64,000 nt of DNA, from positions 62,001 to 126,000 of the forward strand of contig NZ_JBITMQ010000006.1 in assembly GCF_044466355.1 (NCBI RefSeq), in the 5' to 3' direction. The DNA comes from Actinophytocola sp044466355. Lineage in GTDB: Bacteria > Actinomycetota > Actinomycetes > Mycobacteriales > Pseudonocardiaceae. The first letter of the stretch is position 1. Each line of letters opens with the position of its first letter. This document shows, piece by piece, positions 8,158-16,487 of the stretch. Position numbers and translations under genes: made by a program. A model generated the notes under the pieces. It searched no databases, was not told where the DNA came from, and saw only the letters and a list, made by a program, of their open reading frames with translations.

Positions 8158-8504
8158 CGCGAGTCGCGCGCTCCAACACCGCGAGTCGCGCGCACGAACA
8201 CCGCGAGTCGCGCGCTCCAACACCGCGAGTCGCGCGCTCCAACACCGCGAGTCGCGCGCTCCAACACCGCGAGTCGCGCGCGCGAACACACCGAGTTGTC
8301 GGTTTCGTGCAGAACCTCTGGCACGAAACCGNNNNNNNNNNGCTCTCGCCCCCGAACACCCCCCCCCGCGCCCCCCCACCCCCCCCGGCGCGCCCGCCCA
8401 CACACCGTCGTTTTTGTTTTTTTTCCCCCCCCCCCCCCCCCCCCCCCCCCACAACTCAGTATGTGTGACAGCGCGACTCGCGGTGTTCTGGCGCGTGACT
8501 CGCG
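8158..8504. repeat. Tandem and inverted repeat element, copy 1 (interrupted by a gap)
   Basis: Six 22-bp units run from 8158 to 8289, each opening with the palindrome CGCGAGTCGCG. An inverted repeat follows: ACCGAGTTGTCGGTTTCGTG starting at 8290, a 10-nt loop (8311-8320), and GCACGAAACCG (8321-8331). After the gap, ACAACTCAGT at 8451-8460 continues the right arm. Two reversed units carry CGCGACTCGCG (8472-8482) and a one-mismatch copy (8494-8504), again 22 bp apart. The element lies between the 3' ends of two convergent genes. A second copy is at 24305-24447. Confidence 0.85.
8332..8450. other. Assembly gap (10 N at 8332-8341) with C/T homopolymer artefact
   Basis: Ten Ns are followed by about 110 bases of C-rich low-quality sequence. 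Sequence on the left ends within a hairpin arm (GCACGAAACCG) and that on the right begins with the next bases expected for that arm (ACAACTC). The true sequence may therefore be almost continuous across 8331/8451, the junk being a read failure at the hairpin. Confidence 0.8.
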
Positions 8505-8507
8505 GGG

Positions 8508-9365
8508 TTAGCCTGCGTGGGGGCAGGTGTCTCGGTATTCCTCGATGCTTGAGTCGTTCGGGGCCGGGCACAGGAACTGTTCGTAGCGGGTGTCGTTGTC
8601 CACGAACCGCTTCAGCCACGAGATCATGTACTTCGCGACCGTCGTGTTCGACGTGTTCGGGAAGAAGTGGCTCGCGCCGTCCATCTCCATGTACGCCTTC
8701 TCCGTCGAGGACGGGATGGAGTTGTAGAACGGGATCGAGTGCGTGGTCACCGAGGCGATCGAGTCGTTCTCGCCGCCGATGATGAACGTCGGGACCTGCA
8801 GCGTGGACCACGTCTTCTGCGTGTTCCACGGGGCCAGCGGGATGGCCGCCTGCAGGGTCGGCTGGTCCTGCGCCGCCTCCAGGGACCCGCCGCCGCCCAT
8901 CGAGTGGCCCGCCACCGCGAGGCGGGACGCGTCGATGCGGGAACGGACCGAGCTGCTGCTCGTCAGGTACGACAGGGCCGCGCGCAGCTGGTCACCCCGG
9001 CTTTCGGGCTGGTCGTAGATCGAGTTCGTGTCGATCGTGATGACCACGAAGCCCTGCGACGCCAGGCGCGGGCCCAGCCACGCGATGCTCGACTGGCTGG
9101 CCGTGAAGCCCGGTGAGATCGCGAGCGCGCCGAAGGCGCCCTCCGCGGTGCTCGTCGGGTAGTAGATGGTGCCGCCGCCGAAGCCCGGCACCAGGCTCGA
9201 CACCGAGGTCTGCGACACCGAGAACGGGCCGCGCACGGCCTCGATGCTGTTCTCCGTCGGGTCCGGGCCCCGCTCGTAGGGGTTGTCGACAGCCTGTGCC
9301 GTCGGTGCGATCGCGAGTGCCGCGACCGCCGACAGTCCACACAGGATCCGTGTGGTTCTCCGCAT
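8508..9365 (-). CDS. Secreted cutinase / polyester (PET) hydrolase
   Basis: Exported serine hydrolase (285 aa) closely resembling actinobacterial cutinases such as Thermobifida TfCut2 and Saccharomonospora Cut190, which cleave cutin and poly(ethylene terephthalate) esters. A Sec signal ends near AQA (residue 25) before DNPYERGP. The triad is Ser155 in GHSMGGG, Asp201 in GGENDSIA and His233 in GASHFFPN; spacings of 46 and 78 residues equal those of TfCut2 as I recall it. FGGGTIYYP and the C-terminal FVDNDTRYEQFLCP with the Cys266/Cys281 pair are family hallmarks. Phe87 occupies the aromatic-clamp position. The start ATG 9365 has a GGAGAGG site; it is divergent from a TetR-type gene. Confidence 0.93.
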   Translation of the reverse strand: MRRTTRILCGLSAVAALAIAPTAQAVDNPYERGPDPTENSIEAVRGPFSVSQTSVSSLVPGFGGGTIYYPTSTAEGAFGALAISPGFTASQSSIAWLGPRLASQGFVVITIDTNSIYDQPESRGDQLRAALSYLTSSSSVRSRIDASRLAVAGHSMGGGGSLEAAQDQPTLQAAIPLAPWNTQKTWSTLQVPTFIIGGENDSIASVTTHSIPFYNSIPSSTEKAYMEMDGASHFFPNTSNTTVAKYMISWLKRFVDNDTRYEQFLCPAPNDSSIEEYRDTCPHAG

Positions 9366-9393
9366 GTGCCCTCTCCGTTCGCCGTTGAACACG

Positions 9394-9464
9394 GTCGGTG
9401 ACCGACTGTGGCAAACGGACGCCGGTTGCCGCATCGGTGCAATCACCGGTCCGTGGTGGTGATT
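9394..9464. promoter_or_regulatory. Two inverted repeats between cutinase and QsdR-type regulator
   Basis: GTCGGTGACCGAC (9394-9406) is a perfect palindrome about 29 bp upstream of the cutinase start. AATCACC (9441-9447) faces GGTGATT (9458-9464) across 10 bp, nearer the regulator. Either could be the operator of the TetR-family protein encoded at 9503. The symmetry is seen; binding is inference. Confidence 0.45.
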
Positions 9465-9502
9465 CGGCCGACACGGCCGGGCCGGACGTACGATCGGCGA
9501 CC

Positions 9503-10099
9503 GTGAACCCCTCCGCCGACGAGATCGTCCGCGCCGCCGCGCACTGGATCGATCGCGGCATCCGCCTGGACACCCGTACGTTCGCCCACGAGCTGGGCAT
9601 CTCCCGCAGCACGCTGTTCCGTCGCGTCGGCAACCGCGAGGAGCTGCTCGGCGACGCGCTGTTCTACCTCGCCGACCGCACCATGGCGGCCGCGGTGCGC
9701 CAGTGGGAGCGGGTCGAGGGGGCCGCGGTGCGCAACGGCGCCGGGGAGCTGCGCTGCCTCGTGGTCATGCGCGACTACCGGTCCGCCATCGCGGGCAACA
9801 AGGGCTTCCGGCGGTTCCTCGACGACGAGCCGACCGTCGCGATCCGCGTGCTCACCGACCCGCACGGGCGGGTGCAGCCGAGGGTCATGGCCGCGCACAT
9901 CGAGCTGCTGCGCCGCGACGTCGAGGACGGCGGGTTCGTCCCCGCGGTGAGCCTCGAAAGTCTCTGCTACGCGATCGTCCGGCTCGGTGAGGCGTTCCTC
10001 TACTCCGACGTCCTCGCCTCTCGCGCGCCCGACCTCGAGGCCGCGTCGACGCTGCTCGCGGCGCTGGTGGAGGGCCGGGTGCCGACCACCCCCTTGTGA
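9503..10099 (+). CDS. TetR-family (QsdR-type) transcriptional regulator
   Basis: Regulator of 198 aa from GTG 9503. The N-terminal helix-turn-helix (TRTFAHELGISRSTLFRRVGNREELLGDALFYL, quoted in two parts: TRTFAHELGISRSTLFRRVG and NREELLGDALFYL) resembles the QsdR subgroup, where the C-terminal ligand domain differs from classical TetR. The frame is open from 9398, but that would run through the divergent promoter, so the later GTG is preferred. It is divergent from the cutinase, its likeliest target. The acyl-CoA ligase at 10148 follows in the same direction 48 bp later. Confidence 0.8.
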   Translation: MNPSADEIVRAAAHWIDRGIRLDTRTFAHELGISRSTLFRRVGNREELLGDALFYLADRTMAAAVRQWERVEGAAVRNGAGELRCLVVMRDYRSAIAGNKGFRRFLDDEPTVAIRVLTDPHGRVQPRVMAAHIELLRRDVEDGGFVPAVSLESLCYAIVRLGEAFLYSDVLASRAPDLEAASTLLAALVEGRVPTTPL

Positions 10100-10147
10100 A
10101 ACACTCGCGCTTGGTGTTTCATCGAACTCGACTTCGAGGAGGCGCCG

Positions 10148-11713
10148 ATGCCGGTCCGGACGGACGTCAGCTGGCCACCCGGACTGCCGGGATCACTGGT
10201 ATATCCCGAAGTTCCGGCCGGTGCGCTCCTGCTCGGCGCGGCCCGCCGCTACGGCGACAAGGTCGCCTTCTCCCGGGGCGCCGAGTCGCTCACCTACCGG
10301 GTGTTGGGGGAGCGGGCGGCCCAGGCCGCGCACGGGCTGATCGCCCGCGGCGTGCGGCCCGGCGACCGTGTGGCCCTGCGGATGCCGAACTGCCTGGAGT
10401 ACCCCGTCGCCTACTACGGCACGCTGCTCGCGGGCGCGGTGTTCGTGCCGGTGAACCCGCTGCTGCCGGAGTCCGCCGCCGCCAGGCAGATCGCGGACGC
10501 GGGCGCCGGGGAGGTGCTGACCGCCGAGGACGTGCCGGGACTCTGCGCCGGGCAGCCGACGACACCACCGTCCGTCGACCTCGACCTGGACGAGAACCTC
10601 GCGCACCTCGCCTACACCGGCGGCACGACCGGCGAGTCGAAGGGCGTGCGCCTGCCGCACCGCAACGTCGTGACCAACACGCTGCAGTACGCGTGCTGGA
10701 TGTCCGGGTCGCTGCCGGCGCTCGACGGCAACGGCGGCGTCGTGCTCGACCAGGTCGGCTCGGACGAGGAGTACCCGACCCGGCTCGGTCAGTCCGTCGC
10801 GATCAACCTGACGCCCTGGTTCCACGCCATGGGCACCATCGCGGGCCTGAACGCGTTGCTGCTGCTGGGTTTCACGACCGTGCTGCACGACCGGCTCGAC
10901 CCCGGAGCGTACCTCGCCGACGCGGAACGGCTGAAGATCACGTCGATCGGCGGCGCGCCCGCGTTGTTCGCCGCACTGCTGAACCACCCGGCGATCGAGA
11001 CGACGGACCTGACGAGCGTCAGGACGATCTCGTCCGGCGCGGCGCCCATGCCGCTGGAGATGATCAACCGGATGCGTGCGCTGGCGCCGGACGCCGTGGT
11101 GACCGAGGGCTACGGCCTGACCGAGGTGACCATGGGTGCCGTGCTCGGGCCGGTGCACCGGTCGGGCGTGCGGAAGGTGGGCACCGTCGGCGTGCCGATC
11201 TTCGACACACAGGTGCGGATCCTCGACCCCGAGGGCGCAGAGGTGCCGACCGGCGAGCGCGGCGAGGTGTGCGTCAGGGGCCCGCAGGTGATGGCCGGGT
11301 ACCACAACCGTCCCGACGCGACGGCCGAGGTGATCCGGGACGGCTGGCTGCACACCGGTGACGTCGGCGTGTTCGACGAGGACGGTTACCTGTCCATTGT
11401 CGACCGCATGAAGGACATGCTGCTGTACAAGGGTTACAACGTCTACCCGCGTGAGCTGGAGGAGATCCTGGCGGCGCAGCCAGGGGTCCTCGCGGCGGCC
11501 GTGGTCGGCAAACCGGACCCGGCCGTGGGCGAGCTGCCGGTCGCGTTCGTGGTACCCGCGGGTGACGCGGTGACCGCGGAGTCGCTGATGTCGGCGGTGA
11601 ACGAGCAGGTCGTCGCGTACAAGCGGTTGCGGGACGTCGTGTTCGTCGACCAGATCCCGGTCTCGGCGGCGGGGAAGGTGCTCAAACGCGAACTGCGCGG
11701 CCGGTTGTCGTGA
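10148..11713 (+). CDS. AMP-binding acyl-CoA synthetase
   Basis: Adenylate-forming ligase of 521 aa that activates a carboxylic acid through acyl-AMP to acyl-CoA in the cytoplasm. The P-loop is YTGGTTGESKGV (about 156-167), EGYGLTE is the A5 motif, and the hinge and core are DRMKDMLLYKGYNVYPRELE. The catalytic lysine lies in SAAGKVLKREL near the C terminus. Overall it resembles long-chain fatty-acid CoA ligases; the chain length of its substrate is unknown. The ATG has a GAGGAGG site. Its stop overlaps the GTG start of the LAL regulator (GTGA), so the two are coupled. Confidence 0.92.
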   Translation: MPVRTDVSWPPGLPGSLVYPEVPAGALLLGAARRYGDKVAFSRGAESLTYRVLGERAAQAAHGLIARGVRPGDRVALRMPNCLEYPVAYYGTLLAGAVFVPVNPLLPESAAARQIADAGAGEVLTAEDVPGLCAGQPTTPPSVDLDLDENLAHLAYTGGTTGESKGVRLPHRNVVTNTLQYACWMSGSLPALDGNGGVVLDQVGSDEEYPTRLGQSVAINLTPWFHAMGTIAGLNALLLLGFTTVLHDRLDPGAYLADAERLKITSIGGAPALFAALLNHPAIETTDLTSVRTISSGAAPMPLEMINRMRALAPDAVVTEGYGLTEVTMGAVLGPVHRSGVRKVGTVGVPIFDTQVRILDPEGAEVPTGERGEVCVRGPQVMAGYHNRPDATAEVIRDGWLHTGDVGVFDEDGYLSIVDRMKDMLLYKGYNVYPRELEEILAAQPGVLAAAVVGKPDPAVGELPVAFVVPAGDAVTAESLMSAVNEQVVAYKRLRDVVFVDQIPVSAAGKVLKRELRGRLS

Positions 11714-14109
11714 CCGGCTACCCGCTGCGTGGCAGGGATGCCGTGCTCGGCGGGCTGCGGTCGGTGGCCGGCGGCGCCGTGCTGGTGCGCGGCGCGGAAG
11801 GGCTGGGCAAGTCGGCGTTGCTGACCGCCCTGCGTGCCGCCGCCGGTGTACGAGTCCTTGGCGTGCGGGGACTGCGGGCGGAGCGCGCGCTGCCGCTCGC
11901 CGCGCTGCAGCGGATGTTCGGCGCCGCGTTGCCCGACGGTGCCGCGGTCCACCGCCTGCTCACCACGATGTCGATGCCCACGTTGTGCTGGGTGGACGAC
12001 GCGCAGTGGCTCGACGAGGAGTCCCTCGCGGCCCTGGCGTACGCGGCGCGGCGGCTGACCGGACACCCGGTCGGGGTCGTGCTGGCCTCGCGGGCGGCGT
12101 CGGAGCTGTTCGAGTCGGTGGAGCTGGCGCCGTTGACCGACGACGCTGCCGACGCCCTGCTCCGGGACCGCGGCGTCCCCGCCGGGGTGCGGCCGCAGCT
12201 GGCCGAGCTGGGCGGTGGCAACCCGGCGGACCTCGTGGCGCTGGCGGAGTCGCTGACCCCGGCCCAGGCCGCCGGCCGGGAACCCGTGTCGCCGGTGCTG
12301 ATGTCGCGGCTCTCCCGGTACGCGGCGCACCTGGCGGAGCTGTCGGAGACCGACCGCGTCCGGCTCCTGGCGAACGCCGCGGAAGCACCAGCGGACATGA
12401 GCAAGGCGACCCGGTCGACCTGGTACGCCGCGGCGTCGCTCGCGGACCGCAGGGCGGCACACGCACAGCTGGCGTCCACTCTGGAGGGTCCGGACCGCAC
12501 GTGGCACCGCGCGATGGCGGCCGCGGCCGAGTCGGCCTCGCTCGCCGACGAGCTGGCCACGGCCCCCGCCGCCGACCACGCCACCGCGGCCCGTCAGCTG
12601 GAGCGGGCGGCGGCGCTGACGGCCGACCCGGCGTTGCGGGCCACCCGGCTGCTGGCGGCGGTCGACGCGGCCTGGCAGGCGGGCAGGCCGGGGTGGGCCA
12701 GGCTGCTGTTGTCGCGGGTGGACTCCCGGCTCGGCGAGGTCGCGTTGCGGCACGGCGAGATCGAGCTGCGCGACGGCGACCCGGCCGTCGCCACCCACGA
12801 GCTGACCACTGCCGCCGCACTGCTGCCCGACCCCGCACCCGCGCTGCTGATGGCCGGCGAGGCACGCAGGCTCGGTGGCGACCTGCACGGCTACCGCAGG
12901 CTCGCTCGTCGTCTGTCCACGAAGGACGACCTGGTCCAGGCCCATTTCCTCGGCTTCACCGCGATGTTCGCCGGTCGGCACGACGACGCCGCCGAACCAC
13001 TCGACGAGACCGTGCGGCGGGGCATGGCGGCCACGGACGTGGCGGGTGCGGTCTGGGCCGCCGAAGCCGCCTTCGCGCGCGGCGACGCCGAGCTGGCGCA
13101 CGAGTGCGCGGCCGCCGCGGTCGGCCGGGCGCGGCTGCAGAAGCGGCACGCCGAACTGCCGTGGGCGCTCGTCTACCTCTCCCTGTCCGCCATCGCGCTC
13201 GACCGGCTGCCCTGCGCCAGGGCCGCGTCCCGCGACGGGCTGCACGCGCCGCACAACCTGCGCATGGAGCACCTGACGCTCCTCGGGCTGGCCGCCGCGC
13301 TCCTCGGCGACCGGGCTCCGGAGCTGGACGAGGCGGCCGACGGGATCGCCGAACGTGGGCTCGGCAGGCCCGCAGCGGTGGCCGCCTGGGCGCACGCCTG
13401 CCTCGACCTCGCCGAGGACCGGCCCGACGACGCGCTCGGCAGGCTCGAGGACCTCGCCGCCGGGGTGGCGGGCGACCAGCCTGCCGTCCGTGTGCTTGCC
13501 ACGCCCCAGCTGGTGGAGGCGGCCGTGCTCGTCGAGCGGGAGGACCGGGCACGGGAGGCGCTCGGCATCTTCGACCGGTGGACCCGCGCCGGCGGCAGCC
13601 CGTCCTGGAGAGCGCTCTCCCACCGCTGCCACGCCCTGACCACGCCGGACACCGACGACGCGGGCAGGCACTTCCGCCAGGCCATCGAGTGCCACCGGCG
13701 TGCGGGCAGCGGCATGGAGCTGGCTCGGACGCAGCTCCACTACGCGACGCTCCTGCGCAGACACCGGCGGACCCGTGACGCTCGCGACCAGTTCCGCGAT
13801 GCCCTGCGGGGCTTCGAGAAGGCGGGCGCCACCCGGTACGCCGAACGTGCCCGTGCCGGGTTGCGGGCCACCGGCGAGACCGTCGCGGCCCCGCACCAGT
13901 CGCTCGCCGGGCTGACCCCGCAGCAGGCGGCGATCACCCGGCTCGTGGCGGCGGGGGAGACCAACAAGGAGATCGCCCGCAGGCTGGTGATCAGCCACCG
14001 GACCGTGGACCACCACCTGCGCAACATCTTCACCACGCTCGGCGTGCGATCCCGCGTGGAGCTGGCGCGCCGCGTCGCGGTCAGCGAACGAACGCGCTCA
14101 ACCCCGTGA
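11710..14109 (+). CDS. LAL-type LuxR regulator with AAA ATPase domain
   Basis: Large ATP-binding regulator of the LuxR (LAL, MalT-like) family, 799 aa. Walker A is GAEGLGKS (28-35), Walker B TLCWVDD (91-97). The middle 500 residues are helical, TPR-like repeats. The C-terminal HTH (LTPQQAAITRLVAAGETNKE, then IARRLVISHRTVDHHLRNIF) covers about 735-790. The GTG start overlaps the ligase stop by 4 bp, so it is expressed with it and probably regulates linked fatty-acid or secondary metabolism genes (inference). It is slightly shorter than many LALs (850-1000 aa) but intact. Its 3' end overlaps the convergent acyl-CoA dehydrogenase by 29 bp. Confidence 0.9.
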   Translation: MTGYPLRGRDAVLGGLRSVAGGAVLVRGAEGLGKSALLTALRAAAGVRVLGVRGLRAERALPLAALQRMFGAALPDGAAVHRLLTTMSMPTLCWVDDAQWLDEESLAALAYAARRLTGHPVGVVLASRAASELFESVELAPLTDDAADALLRDRGVPAGVRPQLAELGGGNPADLVALAESLTPAQAAGREPVSPVLMSRLSRYAAHLAELSETDRVRLLANAAEAPADMSKATRSTWYAAASLADRRAAHAQLASTLEGPDRTWHRAMAAAAESASLADELATAPAADHATAARQLERAAALTADPALRATRLLAAVDAAWQAGRPGWARLLLSRVDSRLGEVALRHGEIELRDGDPAVATHELTTAAALLPDPAPALLMAGEARRLGGDLHGYRRLARRLSTKDDLVQAHFLGFTAMFAGRHDDAAEPLDETVRRGMAATDVAGAVWAAEAAFARGDAELAHECAAAAVGRARLQKRHAELPWALVYLSLSAIALDRLPCARAASRDGLHAPHNLRMEHLTLLGLAAALLGDRAPELDEAADGIAERGLGRPAAVAAWAHACLDLAEDRPDDALGRLEDLAAGVAGDQPAVRVLATPQLVEAAVLVEREDRAREALGIFDRWTRAGGSPSWRALSHRCHALTTPDTDDAGRHFRQAIECHRRAGSGMELARTQLHYATLLRRHRRTRDARDQFRDALRGFEKAGATRYAERARAGLRATGETVAAPHQSLAGLTPQQAAITRLVAAGETNKEIARRLVISHRTVDHHLRNIFTTLGVRSRVELARRVAVSERTRSTP

Positions 14110-15303
14110 CCGCGCGGCCGACGATCAGCTGGTTGATCTCCCGCGTGCCCTCGTAGGAGTACAGGGCCTCCGCGTCGGCCATGAAGCGCGCGACGTCGTT
14201 CTCCAGCAGGATCCCGTTGCCGCCCAGCACTTCCCGTGCGAGCGCCACCGTCTCACGCATCCGCGTGGACACCACGGACTTGGCGAGCGCGGCGTACTCG
14301 TCCTTGTTGACGCCGCGGTCCTGCAGCCCGGCGAGGCCGACGACCATCGCGAGCGACGACGTCACGTTCCCGAGCATGGTCGCCAGGTGGTCCTGCACCA
14401 GCTGGAAACCGGCGATGGGCCGGCCGAACTGGACGCGTTCGCCCGCGTACCGCAGCGCGGCCTCGTAGGCACCCATCATGCAGCCGACCGCGCCCCACGC
14501 GACGCCGCCGCGTGTCTGGCGCAGCACGTCGTCGCTGGTGTCGCGGAACGAGTTCGCCCGCTGCAGCCGGTTCTCCTCCGGCACAACACAGTGACACTTC
14601 CTGGGGAGCGATCCCCCAGACCCCCGGGGGCGGTGAGCGTGATGTCCGCGTTCTGCACGGTCCGCAGCGCGACCTTGCCCTCGATCCTGGTCGCCGTGAA
14701 CCCGGGCGTGCCCTTCTCCACGACGAAACCCTTGACCTGGTCGTCGGCCTCGTCGCGGGCCCACACGATCACGAGGTCGGCGAACGTGGCGTTGCCGATC
14801 CACCGCTTCGCGCCGTTGAGCACCCAGCTGTCGCCGTCGCGGCGGGCCGTGGTCTCCAGGCCACCGGCGACATCGGACCCGCCGTGCGGCTCGGTCAGCG
14901 CGAACGCGCCGATCTTCTCCATGCGTGCCATGGCGGGCAGCCACCGCGCACGCTGCTCCGGCGAGCCACACCGGTGGACGCTGCCCATCGCCAGTCCGGT
15001 GTGGACACCGTAGAAGGTGTTCATGGACGGGTCGACACGGCCGATCTCCAGCGCGATGAACCCGGTCAGCAGGCGGGTGCCGCGGTGCGCCGCCATCCCG
15101 TCGTACATGAGGCCCGCGGTGTCCAGCGCCCGGAACCCGTCGACCACCTGGAACGGGAACTCGGCCCGCGACCAGTAGTCGGTGGCGATGGGCGCGATCT
15201 CCGCCTGCAGGAACTCCCGCACGCGCAGGACGATCTCCCGCTCCTCGTCGGACAGCTGCTCCTCGAAACCGAACAGGTCACCGGTGTGCGCCGCAAAGGT
15301 CAT
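14081..15303 (-). pseudogene. Acyl-CoA dehydrogenase disrupted by a 38-bp hairpin insertion
   Basis: Flavoprotein dehydrogenase that would oxidise an acyl-CoA (glutaryl-CoA/butyryl-CoA type). The 5' part (15303 to about 14631) encodes MTFAAHTGDLFGFEEQLSDE through NADITLT with FALTEPHGGSDVAG; the 3' part, in another frame, resumes at VVPEENRLQ and ends AVTGLSAFVR with the YSYEGTREINQLIVGRA signature. Removing the 38 bp at 14593-14630 restores one frame of 394 aa reading TDCVVPEENR across the junction, and 1223-38 is divisible by three. The catalytic base region is downstream, so the product is almost surely inactive. Start ATG overlaps the alcohol dehydrogenase stop (ATGA). Confidence 0.9.
14593..14630. 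repeat. 38-bp GC-hairpin insertion inside the acyl-CoA dehydrogenase gene
   Basis: On the plus strand it contains CTGGGG and CCCCCAG arms around AGCGAT, followed by the palindrome CCCCCGGGGG (14621-14630). It splits a conserved coding region and its exact removal restores the frame. No open frame or clear target duplication is present, so it looks like a minimal mobile palindrome of the REP or MITE kind. The bounds assume the original codons spelled TDC. Confidence 0.75.
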
Positions 15304-16346
15304 GGCACCAGAATGAGCCGGATCGGGTTGCCTGTCTTGTCGGTGAGCGCACGCACGGCCTCGGGCGCCTCGGCCAGCGGCAGCGTGCCGCTGATGGACT
15401 TCGACAGGTCGAGCCGCCCGTACCGGATCAGGTCGACGAGCCGTTCCACGTCACCGGGCGCGGAACCGTAGTGGCCGATGACCTTCAGCCCGCGCACGCT
15501 CAGCGCGATGCTGTTCTTGACCGTGAGCGGCTCCGGGGTGAGGCCCACGAGCACCAGCCGTCCGCCCCGTGCCAGGCACTTCAGCGCCTGCGACCGCACC
15601 GCGCCGACCCCGGCCATGTCGTAGGCGACGTCGAGACCGCCGCCGCCGGTGGCCGCGAGCACCTGCTCGCCGAAGTCGGGCGCGGTGGGGTCGAACGCGA
15701 AGTCGGCGCCGAACTCCAGCGCCCGCTCCCGTGCCGACGCGAGCGGATCGGCGGCGACGATCGGTGCCGCGCCGAGCATGCGCAGCAGCTGCACGGCATG
15801 CGCGCCGAGCCCGCCGATGCCCCAGACACCCGCGGGACGCCCGGGTTCGGCCCGTCCCGTGCCCGCGACCGCACCCCACGGCGTCGACACGGCGTCCGGC
15901 ACGATCGCGGCCTGCTCGAAGGGAAGCGAGTCCGGGATCGCGACCAGCGTGTGGTGGGTGGCGATGGCGTACTCCGCCCAGCCGCCGTCGTAGTCGACAC
16001 CGCGCGTCCGCACGGCGAGGCACGGCTCGCGGAAGCGGGTGCACTGTGGACACCGCCCGCACCGCTCGCCCGCCGCGAGCGTCACCCGCGTGCCCGGCTG
16101 CCACTGCTCCGGCACGTCCGGTCCGACGACGTCGATCTCGCCCGCGACCTCGTGCCCCAGTGTCACTTCCGGTTCGCTGAGGAAGGCAGGGGGCAGGCTG
16201 CCGTCGATGAGGTGCACGTCCGAAAGGCACACCCCGGCGGCGCGGACGCGGATCCGCACCTGCCCCGAGCCCGGTTCCGGCACCGGGACCCGCTTCATCT
16301 CGAACGTTCCGGCACTCGGGTTGAGGCGTCCGGCAAGCATGCTCAC
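15300..16346 (-). CDS. Zinc-dependent alcohol dehydrogenase
   Basis: Medium-chain dehydrogenase/reductase (348 aa), NAD(P)-dependent oxidation of an alcohol or reduction of an aldehyde. Catalytic zinc ligands are Cys40 and the HE pair at 65-66 (LGHEVAGE); the structural zinc site is Cys96, 99, 102 and 109. The Rossmann motif is GVWGIGGLGAHAVQLL. The substrate is unknown. The stop overlaps the acyl-CoA dehydrogenase start by 4 bp, so the pair formed an operon before the second gene was broken. ATG 16340 is an alternative start six bases in. Upstream 141 bp hold the promoter. Confidence 0.9.
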   Translation of the reverse strand: MSMLAGRLNPSAGTFEMKRVPVPEPGSGQVRIRVRAAGVCLSDVHLIDGSLPPAFLSEPEVTLGHEVAGEIDVVGPDVPEQWQPGTRVTLAAGERCGRCPQCTRFREPCLAVRTRGVDYDGGWAEYAIATHHTLVAIPDSLPFEQAAIVPDAVSTPWGAVAGTGRAEPGRPAGVWGIGGLGAHAVQLLRMLGAAPIVAADPLASARERALEFGADFAFDPTAPDFGEQVLAATGGGGLDVAYDMAGVGAVRSQALKCLARGGRLVLVGLTPEPLTVKNSIALSVRGLKVIGHYGSAPGDVERLVDLIRYGRLDLSKSISGTLPLAEAPEAVRALTDKTGNPIRLILVP

Positions 16347-16487
16347 TAGTCCGCCTCCCCGAATTCAAAAGTGCTGGTCCCGACCCAGCCGCACCGGCGG
16401 ACCGTAGGCGGCTGAGTGCCGTCACGTTCCCCTGAGGTAACTGCTGATCAGGTCAAGACTCACCCGCAAAGATCGACAGTACTCACC

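Noticed and set aside
8158..8289. CRISPR array
   Set aside because: Units are directly tandem with 22-bp period, no unique spacers, and no cas genes nearby.
11443..14016. 857-aa minus-strand ORF
   Set aside because: Antisense shadow of the ligase and LAL genes; Gly/Arg/Val-rich with no family resemblance.
14081..14971. Separate 296-aa gene in place of the broken acyl-CoA dehydrogenase
   Set aside because: Its first ~120 codons are out-of-frame shadow; only the part from about 14600 downward is real and belongs to the interrupted gene.
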